Made by a program: the position numbers and the translations under genes. Below are positions 1-8,334 of a stretch of DNA of 64,000 nucleotides, one piece after another. Position 1 is the stretch's first letter, and every line of letters starts with the position of its first letter. The DNA is from Paludibacter sp. 47-17 (GTDB taxonomy: Bacteria; Bacteroidota; Bacteroidia; Bacteroidales; Paludibacteraceae). The stretch spans positions 124,001 to 188,000 of the forward strand of contig MKVT01000009.1 of assembly GCA_001898935.1 (NCBI GenBank), written 5' to 3'. The notes below the pieces were generated by a model that was not told the origin of the DNA, searched no databases, and saw nothing but the letters and a program-made list of their open reading frames with translations.

Positions 1-1
1 A

Positions 2-124
2 CGCGATTTATGGTCGGTAAATGAATATTACCGGATTATCGACAGCGACAACGAAGCCCTGCAGGCGGCGCTCAAGATATTGAATACTCCGGGAATGTAC
101 GATAAAAAACTAACTAATCGCTAA
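2..124 (+). CDS. C-terminal fragment of an unidentified protein
   Basis: An open frame runs from the window edge to a TAA at 122-124 and encodes about 40 residues ending in YDKKLTNR. The start lies outside the window. The fragment is hydrophilic and shows no motif that identifies a family. It ends 21 bases before pnuC in the same direction, so it could be the upstream member of a short operon. The function is unknown. Confidence 0.5.
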   Translation, partial: RDLWSVNEYYRIIDSDNEALQAALKILNTPGMYDKKLTNR

Positions 125-145
125 TTGTTAATCGACACGTAAAAC

Positions 146-706
146 ATGGAATTCCTGGAATACCTCGGCACCCTTCTCAGCTTGGTGTACCTTTACCTCT
201 CGGTAAAGCAAAAAATCAGCCTGTGGCTGTTTGGCTTTCTGAGTGCGCTGGTGTATGCCGCCGTATTTTATGAAGCGAAGTTTTACGCTGCCATGAGCCT
301 GCAGCTGTATTACCTGTGGGTGAGCGCCTATGGCTGGTACAGCTGGAAGAAGAACAGAGAGACCACCGGCGAGGAATTGCCCGTTCGCTTCACACGGATG
401 AAAGAATGGCTGCTGCTCTCGGGAGTGTCGCTGGTAGTGATGTCGGTATACTACTCCTTACTGAGTCTGGGCACCGATTCGCCGGTACCCGGAGCCGACT
501 CGTTTATCACAGCCTTCAGCATCACCGCCACCTGGATGCTGGCCCGCAAGCAAATCGAACACTGGCTGATCTGGATCGTTGTGGATAGTATAGCCGTTGG
601 AATTTACTTCATGCAAGGCTTGTACAGCACCGCTTTATTGTTTGCAGTGTATGGAGTGATGGCCGTTGTCGGATGGCGGCAATGGCGAAAAACAATGAAA
701 AAATAA
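146..706 (+). CDS. pnuC: PnuC-family vitamin/nucleoside transporter
   Basis: This 186-residue protein is almost entirely hydrophobic, with about seven membrane helices. It has the PnuC hallmarks: an N-terminal LGTLLSLVYLYLSVKQ helix, the aromatic stretch YGWYSWKK near residues 62-69, and the late RKQIEHWLIWIVVD segment. PnuC proteins are facilitators for nicotinamide riboside; relatives carry thiamine (PnuT) or riboflavin (PnuX). The substrate cannot be read from sequence alone. In Bacteroidota such genes often sit by a thiamine pyrophosphokinase and a TonB receptor, but neither is visible here. An inverted repeat that terminates the convergent fabI transcript begins at its stop codon. Confidence 0.9.
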   Translation: MEFLEYLGTLLSLVYLYLSVKQKISLWLFGFLSALVYAAVFYEAKFYAAMSLQLYYLWVSAYGWYSWKKNRETTGEELPVRFTRMKEWLLLSGVSLVVMSVYYSLLSLGTDSPVPGADSFITAFSITATWMLARKQIEHWLIWIVVDSIAVGIYFMQGLYSTALLFAVYGVMAVVGWRQWRKTMKK

Positions 707-737
707 AAGCAGCGCCGCTCGTTTGCAGCACTGCTTT
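706..737 (-). terminator. Intrinsic terminator for fabI
   Basis: A 10-bp stem is formed by 706-715 and 728-737, with one G-U pair on the minus strand. On the minus strand it is followed by a T-rich run. It lies 40 bases beyond the fabI stop and touches the pnuC stop codon, so it separates the two convergent genes. Confidence 0.65.
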
Positions 738-778
738 CACACACTTATAATTGGCCCGGAAGTACCGGATACCTTTTC

Positions 779-1636
779 TTATCCGTAAATAATATTGCCT
801 TCTTCGTCGGTCAGTCCTTCGAAGCTCTTGATGTACTGTTCCATCGCACGGAAACTCATTCCCATACTCGAATAGCCGCCATCGTGATACAGGTTCTGCA
901 TCGTCACCTTACGGGTCAAATCACTGAACATTACCACGCAATAGTCGGCACATTCGTCGGCAGTAGCATTACCCAGCGGCGACATACGTTCCGAAAAATC
1001 GACCAGACTATCGAATCCTTTGATTCCGCTACCTGCTGTGGTTACTGTGGGCGATTGCGAAATGGTATTGATACGCACGTGCTTTTCGCGGCCGTAGATG
1101 TAGCCAAAGCTACGGGCAATCGACTCGAGCATTGCTTTGGCATCGGCCATATCGTTGTAACCGAACATGGTACGCTGAGCGGCACCATACGAAAGCGCCA
1201 ATACCGAACCCCAATCGCTGATTGCATCTTTTTGCTTGGCAACCTGCAGCATTTTATGAAACGAAATAGCCGAGATATCGAGCGTTTGATTCAACAAACC
1301 ATAGTCGAGGTTATCATAGGGACGTTTTTTGCGAACGTTGGGCGACATTCCGATGGAGTGCAACAGAAAATCGATTTTTCCACCGAGCACTTCCATCGAT
1401 TCGTCGAACACGCGTTCGAGGTCCTCGACATTGGTAGCATCGGCAGGGATCAGTTTAGCATTGAGTTTTTCGGCCAGCTCGTTGGTGGTGCCCATGCGAA
1501 TTGCCAACGGAGTGTTCGATAATGTGATAATGGCACCTTCCTCAACACAACGCTCGGCCACTTTCCATGCAATCGACATGTCGTTGAGCGCTCCAAAAAT
1601 AATTCCTCTTTTTCCTTTTAATAAATTATTACCCAT
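779..1636 (-). CDS. fabI: Enoyl-[acyl-carrier-protein] reductase (NADH)
   Basis: FabI reduces the trans-2 double bond of enoyl-ACP with NADH in the last step of each type II fatty acid elongation cycle in the cytoplasm. The 285-residue length is typical. The short-chain dehydrogenase fold is visible: cofactor loop GALNDMSIAW at residues 16-25, HSIGMSPN near 93-100, and the FabI catalytic set Tyr150, Tyr160 and Lys167 (Y-x6-K in YNDMADAK). It has its own promoter at 1714-1745, so it is probably transcribed apart from the upstream aromatic operon. A terminator follows at 706-737. Confidence 0.97.
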   Translation of the reverse strand: MGNNLLKGKRGIIFGALNDMSIAWKVAERCVEEGAIITLSNTPLAIRMGTTNELAEKLNAKLIPADATNVEDLERVFDESMEVLGGKIDFLLHSIGMSPNVRKKRPYDNLDYGLLNQTLDISAISFHKMLQVAKQKDAISDWGSVLALSYGAAQRTMFGYNDMADAKAMLESIARSFGYIYGREKHVRINTISQSPTVTTAGSGIKGFDSLVDFSERMSPLGNATADECADYCVVMFSDLTRKVTMQNLYHDGGYSSMGMSFRAMEQYIKSFEGLTDEEGNIIYG

Positions 1637-1713
1637 GATTTAACTAATTTGATTACTGATGTATGAAACCCATTTTTAGTGAGAAATGTTCATACCTCCT
1701 TTAAATTTTGGCA

Positions 1714-1745
1714 CAAAAGTACGCAAAATGTGCAATATCGCCAAA
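1714..1745 (-). promoter_or_regulatory. Bacteroidota promoter of fabI
   Basis: On the minus strand a perfect TAnnTTTG -7 element (TACTTTTG, 1714-1721) is preceded after 20 bases by a TTTG -33 element at 1742-1745. This is the spacing of the Bacteroidota primary sigma factor. The predicted start leaves a leader of about 70 bases before fabI. Confidence 0.75.
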
Positions 1746-2807
1746 TTATCCCTTCATAATTTCCATCTGGTGGCGAACCGACTCTTCGTGAATAGCCACC
1801 AGCACCGACTTCATAAACTCTTCTTTCATCCCCATTTCTTTCGCCTGAGCAATTCGTTTCTGAAGGATTTCGTCGTATCGATGTTCCTGAAGGATAGGCA
1901 TATTATGTTCTTTTTTATACATCCCTATTTCGCGTGAAACCCGCATACGTTTGGCCAGCAATTCGAGCAGGTCGTTGTCGAGATCGTCGATCTGGCGGCG
2001 CAGCGCCGTAAGGTTTTCGGTCGTCTGGGTGGTGTCGCGAATTACAAGCGCATTGAGGATAAAGTCGAGTACGGCGGGAGTAACCTGTTGCGGCGCATCG
2101 CTCCATGCTTTCTCCGGATTCATATGCGTTTCAACAATGAGTCCGTCGAAATTGAGGTCCATGGCTTGTTGGCACAAGGGGGCCACCAGTTCGCGTTTAC
2201 CGCCGATATGGCTGGGATCGCAGATAATGGGGAGCTCGGGCATCTGGCGGTGCAGTTCGATGGGGATATGCCACTGGGGCAGGTTGCGGTAGATTTTTTT
2301 ATCGTAGCTGCTGAAACCCCGATGGATGGCTCCGATTTTCCGAACGCCGGCATTGTATACCCGTTCGATAGCCCCGATCCAAAGGTCGAGGTCGGGATTC
2401 ACCGGATTTTTAATCAACACGGGAATATCGGTTCCTTCCAGCGCATCGGCAATTTCCTGAACGGCAAAGGGGTTGGCTGTAGTACGCGCCCCAATCCAGA
2501 GAATATCGACATCGGCAGCCAGGGCCGCACGCACGTGAGCAGCCGTAGCTACCTCGGTCGATATATACATCCCTAATTCCTTTTTAACCCGCTGCAACCA
2601 GGGTAATCCCTCGGCTCCAATACCTTCGAAACCACCGGGCTTGGTACGGGGTTTCCAGATTCCCGCGCGGTAAATCTTCACACCATTGGCGTGCAACTGG
2701 CGGGCAGTTTCCATCACTTGTTCCTCCGTTTCGGCGGAGCAGGGACCGGCAATGATGAGCGGTCGTTTCGGGTCAACACCCGGCAATAAAATAGATTCGA
2801 GTTCCAT
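1746..2807 (-). CDS. Bifunctional DAHP synthase / chorismate mutase
   Basis: A two-domain enzyme of 353 residues. Residues 1 to about 255 are a type I-beta (KDO8PS-like) 3-deoxy-7-phosphoheptulonate synthase with GPCSAET at 21-27 and KPRTKPGGFEG near 52-62. Residues about 262-353 are an AroQ-type chorismate mutase helical domain (LRRQIDDLDNDLLELLAKR and the later HEESVRHQ). It therefore makes the first shikimate-pathway intermediate and also converts chorismate to prephenate. The fusion lets the mutase domain serve as a feedback sensor in related enzymes. It is the third gene after pheA and an aminotransferase, all under the attenuator at 4911-5053. No tyrA follows it; the next gene is fabI with its own promoter. 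Confidence 0.95.
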   Translation of the reverse strand: MELESILLPGVDPKRPLIIAGPCSAETEEQVMETARQLHANGVKIYRAGIWKPRTKPGGFEGIGAEGLPWLQRVKKELGMYISTEVATAAHVRAALAADVDILWIGARTTANPFAVQEIADALEGTDIPVLIKNPVNPDLDLWIGAIERVYNAGVRKIGAIHRGFSSYDKKIYRNLPQWHIPIELHRQMPELPIICDPSHIGGKRELVAPLCQQAMDLNFDGLIVETHMNPEKAWSDAPQQVTPAVLDFILNALVIRDTTQTTENLTALRRQIDDLDNDLLELLAKRMRVSREIGMYKKEHNMPILQEHRYDEILQKRIAQAKEMGMKEEFMKSVLVAIHEESVRHQMEIMKG

Positions 2808-2840
2808 TATTTCAACTGTTAATTATTTAATTATTAATCG

Positions 2841-3998
2841 TTATACGCCCTTCGCGAGGCGTTCAATAACAGCGCGCAGCATCTCCTCCGTACAACAGAG
2901 CGAGATTCGCACATACCTGCTTCCCTTATCCCCGAAAATAAAACCGGGGGTAATAAACACATTCTTCCCATAGAGCACCTCATCGGCCAGTTCGCCCGAA
3001 TCGGCGTAACGGTCGGGAATTTTTGCCCAGACGAACATTCCCACCTGATTCGTATCGTAGCTACATTCCAACGCATCCATGATCCGGCAGGCCAGCTCCC
3101 GCCGGCGTGCATACACCCGGTTCATCTCCGCATGCCATTCGCCGGAATTCTTCAGCGCCGCCACGGCTCCCACCATCAGCGGACGGTACATCCCCGAATC
3201 CACATTCGACTTCACCTTCAAAATCCAGCCTATAAAAGTAGCGTTCGAAGCCAGCATGGCCATACGCCAGCCGGCCATGTTATGCGATTTACTCATCGAG
3301 TTCAGCTCTATACAGATATCTCTTGCTCCTTCAATGGACAAGATACTGATTTTCCGGTCGTTCAGAATAAAGCTGTAGGGATTGTCATTACAAATAACGA
3401 TATGATGCTTTTTCCCGAAAGCCACCAGCTTTTCGAACAGCTCTACGCTCCCGTTGGCTCCCGTAGGCATATTGGGATAATTGACCCACATCAGCTTCAC
3501 ACGGCTCAGATCCATCGTTTCCAGGGCTTCGAAGTCGGGCTGCCAGTTGTTGTCCTCCTGTAAATCGTAGGGAATAATATCGGCTTCGCACAAGCTGCTT
3601 GCCGACGTATAGGTGGGATAGCCCGGGTTGGGCACCAGCACCGCATCGCCCGGGTTCACGAAGGCCAGCGTTATATGTAAAATGCCTTCCTTCGATCCGA
3701 TCAGCGGCTGAATTTCGGTGACGGCATTCAACCTTACCCCGTACCACTTACCGTACCAGTCGGCAAAACCCTGCCGCAACTCGGGAATGCCTACGTAACT
3801 CTGGTAACCGTGGGTATCGGGTTTGCGTGCCTCGGCGCACAAGGCTTCGATGGTTGCCTCCGAAGGGGGCATGTCGGGATTGCCGATCCCCAGGTTAATC
3901 ACCTGTTTGCCGGCAGCATTCATATCGGCCACTTCACGCAGCTTCTTCGAAAAATAATATTCACTGACTGTTTCCAGTCTTTTTGCAGGTACTATCAT
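2841..3998 (-). CDS. Class I/II PLP-dependent aminotransferase
   Basis: This 385-residue fold-type I aminotransferase has NLGIGNPDMPPS at residues 35-46, NPGYP at 124-128, a YPNMPTGA substrate loop near 174-181 and the PLP-binding lysine in SMSKSHN (Lys237). It lies between pheA and the DAHP synthase/chorismate mutase, with 33- and 45-base gaps. This position suggests that it transaminates phenylpyruvate and 4-hydroxyphenylpyruvate to Phe and Tyr. The general fold also includes aspartate and LL-diaminopimelate aminotransferases, so the substrate is inferred from the operon. Confidence 0.88.
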   Translation of the reverse strand: MIVPAKRLETVSEYYFSKKLREVADMNAAGKQVINLGIGNPDMPPSEATIEALCAEARKPDTHGYQSYVGIPELRQGFADWYGKWYGVRLNAVTEIQPLIGSKEGILHITLAFVNPGDAVLVPNPGYPTYTSASSLCEADIIPYDLQEDNNWQPDFEALETMDLSRVKLMWVNYPNMPTGANGSVELFEKLVAFGKKHHIVICNDNPYSFILNDRKISILSIEGARDICIELNSMSKSHNMAGWRMAMLASNATFIGWILKVKSNVDSGMYRPLMVGAVAALKNSGEWHAEMNRVYARRRELACRIMDALECSYDTNQVGMFVWAKIPDRYADSGELADEVLYGKNVFITPGFIFGDKGSRYVRISLCCTEEMLRAVIERLAKGV

Positions 3999-4043
3999 TC
4001 CGTAATTGTTAAGAATAAATTGTTATGTTACTCTCCCCCGTCC

Positions 4044-4886
4044 TTATTGAGGTGTTGCGGCTTCGCCGTATTCTCCCAGCACCTGAAAATCCTTCAACAG
4101 CGGCCTGATGGCATCGAGCGACTGGCGATAGCGCCCGTAATCATCGAAGGTGAGATTGATGTAGAACTGGTATTCCCATTCGCGTCCGATGATGGGCAAG
4201 GATTGAATCTTAGTAAGATTGATATGGTAGAACGAAAGAATCGACAACACTTTGGCAAGGCTTCCTTCTTCGTGAGGCAAGGTAAAAACCACCGACGATT
4301 TATTGATGCTTAGCTGAGGACGCATCTTGTCGGCCGTCGCGGGATGAGCCACGATAAGAAAGCGGGTGAAGTTGCGCTTATTGGTTTCAATTTCGTCGGC
4401 CAGAATTTCGAGACCATACATCCGGGCGGCAAACGAACTGCAGATGGCAGCACGGCCTTTCACTCCGGCATCGGCAATCTCTTTTGCCGACAGGGCGGTA
4501 TCGTCGGCCTCGACGGCACGGATATGATGGTTTTTTTCCAGAAAATCCTCGCACTGCCGCAGCGCGATCGGGTGCGAATACACTTCCTGTATATCGCCGA
4601 GCTGCTGCCCCGGCAACGCGCAGATACAATGCGAAATCCGCAGTTTATGTTCGCCCACTACCACATCGCCGCTCTCACGCAATAAATTATAATTGGGAAG
4701 CAAGCTTCCGGCAATGGTATTTTCGATGGCTACAATGCCCAACACATCCTGTTCGTCGCTTATCGAGTCGAACACTTCCTTAAAAGTGATACAGGGGAGG
4801 ATCTCAATTTCCTCGTCCCTGAAAAACTGCCGGGCTGCTATATCGTGAAAGGCTCCGCTAACTCCCTGAATGGCTATTCGTTTCAT
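4044..4886 (-). CDS. pheA: Prephenate dehydratase
   Basis: PheA decarboxylates and dehydrates prephenate to phenylpyruvate, the committed step to phenylalanine. The 280-residue protein has the periplasmic-binding-like catalytic domain (residues 1 to about 185) with ENTIAGS at 55-61 and the catalytic TRF at 174-176. A C-terminal ACT domain (about 199-273) normally binds Phe for feedback inhibition. The usual ESRP of the ACT domain reads QSLP here. No chorismate mutase domain is attached; that activity sits on the third gene. It is the first gene of the operon and starts 25 bases after an attenuator terminator preceded by a Phe/Tyr-rich leader peptide. Confidence 0.95.
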   Translation of the reverse strand: MKRIAIQGVSGAFHDIAARQFFRDEEIEILPCITFKEVFDSISDEQDVLGIVAIENTIAGSLLPNYNLLRESGDVVVGEHKLRISHCICALPGQQLGDIQEVYSHPIALRQCEDFLEKNHHIRAVEADDTALSAKEIADAGVKGRAAICSSFAARMYGLEILADEIETNKRNFTRFLIVAHPATADKMRPQLSINKSSVVFTLPHEEGSLAKVLSILSFYHINLTKIQSLPIIGREWEYQFYINLTFDDYGRYRQSLDAIRPLLKDFQVLGEYGEAATPQ

Positions 4887-4910
4887 ATTTGATTCCAGTT
4901 TCGTTACTGT

Positions 4911-4945
4911 TAAAAAAAATCCTGCTCATGTGGGTGAGCAGGATT
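4911..4945 (-). terminator. Attenuator terminator of the pheA operon
   Basis: On the minus strand a perfect 11-bp stem (4935-4945 with 4918-4928, six-base loop) is followed by eight T residues at 4912-4919. This is a textbook intrinsic terminator. It lies upstream of the pheA ATG at 4886 rather than after a gene, so it can only act as an attenuator. Its 5' arm can alternatively pair with the segment at 4990-4996, just behind the leader-peptide stop codon. Confidence 0.9.
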
Positions 4946-4989
4946 CGTACGTTCTATCAATTGTATGTTCAATTTTTATCACACTATTA

Positions 4990-4996
4990 CCTGCCC
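4990..4996 (-). promoter_or_regulatory. Candidate antiterminator segment
   Basis: GGGCAGG directly after the leader stop codon is complementary over 7 bases (one G-U) to CCTGCTC in the 5' arm of the terminator at 4936-4942. A ribosome at the stop codon would cover it and let the terminator form. A ribosome stalled in the Phe/Tyr codons would leave it free to break the terminator. The pairing is read by eye and was not folded. Confidence 0.6.
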
Positions 4997-5053
4997 TTAC
5001 TGCTTAAAGTAAAAGTAAAAATAAAAGTATGTAAAAAATCGGGTCATATTCAT
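4997..5053 (-). CDS. Phe/Tyr-rich leader peptide of the pheA operon
   Basis: A small ORF reads MNMTRFFTYFYFYFYFKQ and stops at 4997-4999. Ten of its 18 residues are Phe (6) or Tyr (4), nearly alternating from residue 6 to 16. It starts about 20 bases after a good Bacteroidota promoter and ends immediately before the antiterminator segment. All parts of a ribosome-mediated attenuator are thus in the right order. In E. coli the pheL leader senses Phe alone; this one would sense Phe and Tyr together, which fits an operon feeding both. An inner ATG at 5045-5047 is an alternative start that keeps the whole control region. Confidence 0.85.
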   Translation of the reverse strand: MNMTRFFTYFYFYFYFKQ

Positions 5054-5070
5054 TTTCGTTGTTTTCGGTG

Positions 5071-5100
5071 CAAAAGTAATACTTTTTCAACAAACAGCAA
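5071..5100 (-). promoter_or_regulatory. Promoter of the pheA leader and operon
   Basis: On the minus strand TACTTTTG (5071-5078) matches TAnnTTTG, with TTG 19 bases upstream at 5098-5100. Transcription would start near 5066, a dozen bases before the leader-peptide ATG. Confidence 0.75.
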
Positions 5101-5152
5101 GAAAAAGAAGAAAATATTTGAAATTTTCTTCGATTTGTAATAAACTGAAAGG

Positions 5153-6037
5153 TCAAAAGCGTTTTTTAGTCAATACTTTCAGTCCGTCGGGTACAATTTT
5201 CACATGAATTTCGGTACCTTCTTCGTAGGGTTCGCCATCGAAGTGGAAAGGACCCGGCGCGTCGCGGTACAGTGTCACCTCGCGGGTACGTAAGGTGGTC
5301 ATAAAAAACCCCTTATCGATGGTTTTACTGAACAGCTCTATGGCCAGCGAAGGAATGGCGATCATGGGAAAGTTACTCATTACCGAAATATCGAGCTTTC
5401 CGTCCTGCACACTGGCCTGAGGAGCGATGTAGGCATTGTTGCCCCATTGCGAGGCATTGGCAAAAGTAAGCACGAAGGCCTTCGATTTGAAATCGATACC
5501 ATCGCCTTTCAGCTCGTAGTTCATCGATTTATAATTGAAATAGCCGGTAATTATTTTTTCGAGATACGCCATGATGCCGCGTTGCTTGCCCTTGGCAAAT
5601 TCGGTACTGACATAGGCATCGAATCCGGTGCCGCAGGTACAGAAAAACGGATTTTCGTTGACCAGGCCATAATCGATCGTGATTTTCTCGGCATTATTCA
5701 ACTGACGGATGGCCGATTGCACATTCATGGGGATATTCAGGTGGCGGGCCAGTCCGTTGCCCGATCCTACCGGGATAATGCCGAGCGCCGTATCGGTATG
5801 GATAAGCGATCGCGCTACTTCGTTCACGGTTCCATCGCCTCCGACGGCTACCACCGCATAGAAATCTTCGCCGGCAAAGCGTTGAGCCAACTCACGACCG
5901 TGTTTTGCATGATCGGTGAACAGAATCTGAGGAATATACTGGGAAGCATCAAGCTCCTGATGAATCAGTTGAGGAATCCCTACCTTGGAGCCCGTGCCCG
6001 ATATCGGATTGATGATAAACGCAATTTTATGTCGCAT
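5153..6037 (-). CDS. Diacylglycerol/lipid kinase family protein (YegS-like)
   Basis: This 294-residue protein has the DAGK catalytic signature: INPISGTGSK at residues 9-18, the nucleotide-binding GGDGTVNEVA at 66-75 and PVGSGNGLARHL shortly after. Members phosphorylate diacylglycerol, sphingoid bases or other lipids at the inner membrane; the true lipid is not evident. The frame is open further upstream, but the ATG at 6037 is chosen because homologous sequence begins there. A near-consensus -7 box (TACTTTCG, 6066-6073) would also make longer starts untranscribed. It is divergent from rnr. Confidence 0.88.
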   Translation of the reverse strand: MRHKIAFIINPISGTGSKVGIPQLIHQELDASQYIPQILFTDHAKHGRELAQRFAGEDFYAVVAVGGDGTVNEVARSLIHTDTALGIIPVGSGNGLARHLNIPMNVQSAIRQLNNAEKITIDYGLVNENPFFCTCGTGFDAYVSTEFAKGKQRGIMAYLEKIITGYFNYKSMNYELKGDGIDFKSKAFVLTFANASQWGNNAYIAPQASVQDGKLDISVMSNFPMIAIPSLAIELFSKTIDKGFFMTTLRTREVTLYRDAPGPFHFDGEPYEEGTEIHVKIVPDGLKVLTKKRF

Positions 6038-6117
6038 ACTTGAACAAGTGTTTTCAAACGGAGAACGAAAGTACAAAAAAATACCATCGGTATAACCATT
6101 TCTTCTGTATATTGTTG

Positions 6118-6125
6118 TACTTTTG
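6118..6125 (+). promoter_or_regulatory. -7 promoter element of rnr
   Basis: TACTTTTG matches TAnnTTTG exactly and lies 32 bases before the rnr ATG. The -33 part is weak (TTTC near 6099). Confidence 0.55.
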
Positions 6126-6157
6126 TTATTCATTGGTTTACAAAAAACACAGACACT

Positions 6158-8302
6158 ATGTCACGCAAAAGCAAAAAACAGGGAGGCAGTACCCGTCTCC
6201 GCAAAACCGACCTGGTACGCAACATCGTCAACCTCTTCAAAGACAGTCCCGAAACAATTTTCAACTATAAGCAGATCAGCAAATTACTCACCATAAAAAG
6301 TGAGTCGCAAAAAGTATTCGTGAATCAGATACTGTACGAACTGCACGACGAAGATTTCATCACCGAAGTTTCGAAAGGCAAGTTCAGGCTCAACTCGAGG
6401 GGCGGGTTTATCACCGGAACCATCACCCGCGAGGGAGTAAAAACCTTTTTAATGCCCGACGATGGCGGCGAGCTGGTGTTTATCCCCGAACGCAAAACCA
6501 ACCACGCCTTGCTCAACGACAAGGTGAAGGTATTTTTGTACGCCCGCCGCAAGGGGCAGATGCCCGAAGGCGAAGTGGTGGACATCACCGAACGGGCCAA
6601 GGATACTTTTGTCGGGATTCTGGAGGTTTCGGATAATTATGCTTTCCTGATTTGCGACAACCGGGTGTTGACCACCGATGTATTTATCCCTAAATCGAAA
6701 CTGAACGGGGCAAAGGACGGGCAGAAGGTGATTGTGAAATTGCTGCAATGGGAGCCTAACCTGAAAAACCCGGTGGGCGAAGTCATCGACATCCTGGGAA
6801 ACAAAGGCAACAACGACGCCGAAATGCACGCTATCCTGGCCGAGTACGGCTTGCCCTACACCTACCCGGCCGAGGTGGATACTGCCGCATCGAAAATGGA
6901 TGCCGGCATTACACCCGACGAGATAGCCCGCCGGACCGATATGCGGGGCATCACTACCTTTACCATCGACCCGCGCGATGCCAAGGATTTCGACGATGCG
7001 CTTTCGCTGCGAAAGCTCGGCAACGGGTTGTGGGAAGTAGGCGTTCATATTGCCGATGTAACGCATTACGTGCGGCCGGGCAGCATTATCGACCGCGAAG
7101 GGCGCGACCGGGCTACCTCGGTGTACCTCGTCGACCGCACCATACCGATGTTGCCCGAGCATCTTTCCAACGGTATTTGTTCGCTCAGGCCCGATGAAGA
7201 TAAGTTGACTTATTCGGTCGTTTTTCAAATGAACGACGACGCCGAGGTGAAACAGTACCAGATTGCTAAAACGGTAACGCGAAGCGACCGCCGGTTTACC
7301 TACGAAGAAGCGCAGCAGGTGATTGAAACCGGACAGGGCGATTACAAGGCCGAGATCCTCACGCTCGACCGCCTGGCAAAAATCCTCCGCCGGCGACGGT
7401 TCGAAAACGGCGCCATCGCGTTCGACCGGGTAGAAGTGCGGTTTGAAATCGACGAACAGGGTAAGCCTTTATCGGTGTTTTTCAAGGAACAAAAAGATGC
7501 TAACAAGCTGATAGAGGAATTCATGTTGCTGGCCAACCGGACGGTAGCCACTCATATCGGTAAGCCGGGCAGGGGCTTAAAGGCCAAAACCTTCGTATAC
7601 CGGGTGCACGATGTGCCCGATCCCGACAAACTTCAGAATTTCTCGCAGTTTATCAAAAAATTCGGGTATACGCTGAAAACCACAGGAAAGCAGGCGGTAA
7701 TATCGGGTTCGATCAATCAGCTGCTCGACAAGGTGGAGGGACGCAAGGAGCAAAACCTGATTGAAACGCTGGCGATCCGGTCGATGGCCAAAGCTACTTA
7801 TACCACCGAAAATATCGGTCATTACGGGTTGGGCTTCGAGCATTACACCCATTTCACTTCGCCCATCCGCCGTTATCCCGATATGATGGTACACCGGTTG
7901 CTGGAGCGCTATGCCGAGGGAGGCAGGAGTGTCAACCAGCAGGAGTACGAAGATCTGTGCCGGCACAGTTCGGAGCGCGAACAACTGGCGGCCAATGCCG
8001 AACGCGCTTCGATCAAATACAAACAGGTCGAATTTATGTCGGGGCATCTGGGCGAAGAGTTCGACGGGGTGATTTCGGGGGTTACCGAATGGGGAATTTA
8101 TGTTGAAATTGTGGAGAACAAGTGTGAGGGTATGGTGCCGATCCGGGATCTCGACGACGATTATTACACCTTCGATGAAAAGAATTACTGCCTGGTGGGA
8201 CGCCGCTACCAGCGTCGTTTCCAGCTGGGTGATGAAGTGCGGGTGCAGGTGGCGCGGGCCAACCTGGATAAAAAGCAGTTGGATTTCACCTTATGCGAAT
8301 AA
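6158..8302 (+). CDS. rnr: Ribonuclease R
   Basis: RNase R is a processive 3'-5' exoribonuclease that degrades structured RNA and takes part in rRNA quality control. The 714-residue protein has the expected order: N-terminal helix-turn-helix (residues 15-70), cold-shock/OB domains, an RNB catalytic domain with the Asp cluster DPRDAKDFDDAL near 272-283, the HFTSPIRRYPD motif late in the RNB domain, and a C-terminal S1 domain ending in LDFTLCE. The length is typical. The start follows a perfect -7 element, which rules out an earlier start. Confidence 0.96.
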   Translation: MSRKSKKQGGSTRLRKTDLVRNIVNLFKDSPETIFNYKQISKLLTIKSESQKVFVNQILYELHDEDFITEVSKGKFRLNSRGGFITGTITREGVKTFLMPDDGGELVFIPERKTNHALLNDKVKVFLYARRKGQMPEGEVVDITERAKDTFVGILEVSDNYAFLICDNRVLTTDVFIPKSKLNGAKDGQKVIVKLLQWEPNLKNPVGEVIDILGNKGNNDAEMHAILAEYGLPYTYPAEVDTAASKMDAGITPDEIARRTDMRGITTFTIDPRDAKDFDDALSLRKLGNGLWEVGVHIADVTHYVRPGSIIDREGRDRATSVYLVDRTIPMLPEHLSNGICSLRPDEDKLTYSVVFQMNDDAEVKQYQIAKTVTRSDRRFTYEEAQQVIETGQGDYKAEILTLDRLAKILRRRRFENGAIAFDRVEVRFEIDEQGKPLSVFFKEQKDANKLIEEFMLLANRTVATHIGKPGRGLKAKTFVYRVHDVPDPDKLQNFSQFIKKFGYTLKTTGKQAVISGSINQLLDKVEGRKEQNLIETLAIRSMAKATYTTENIGHYGLGFEHYTHFTSPIRRYPDMMVHRLLERYAEGGRSVNQQEYEDLCRHSSEREQLAANAERASIKYKQVEFMSGHLGEEFDGVISGVTEWGIYVEIVENKCEGMVPIRDLDDDYYTFDEKNYCLVGRRYQRRFQLGDEVRVQVARANLDKKQLDFTLCE

Positions 8303-8334
8303 GGCCGACAGCAGGAAACCGGCTGGTCAAACCG

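Noticed and set aside
4889-5140. An 83-codon plus-strand frame across the pheA leader
   Set aside because: It is antisense to the promoter, leader peptide and terminator, which together explain the region. It has no homology features.
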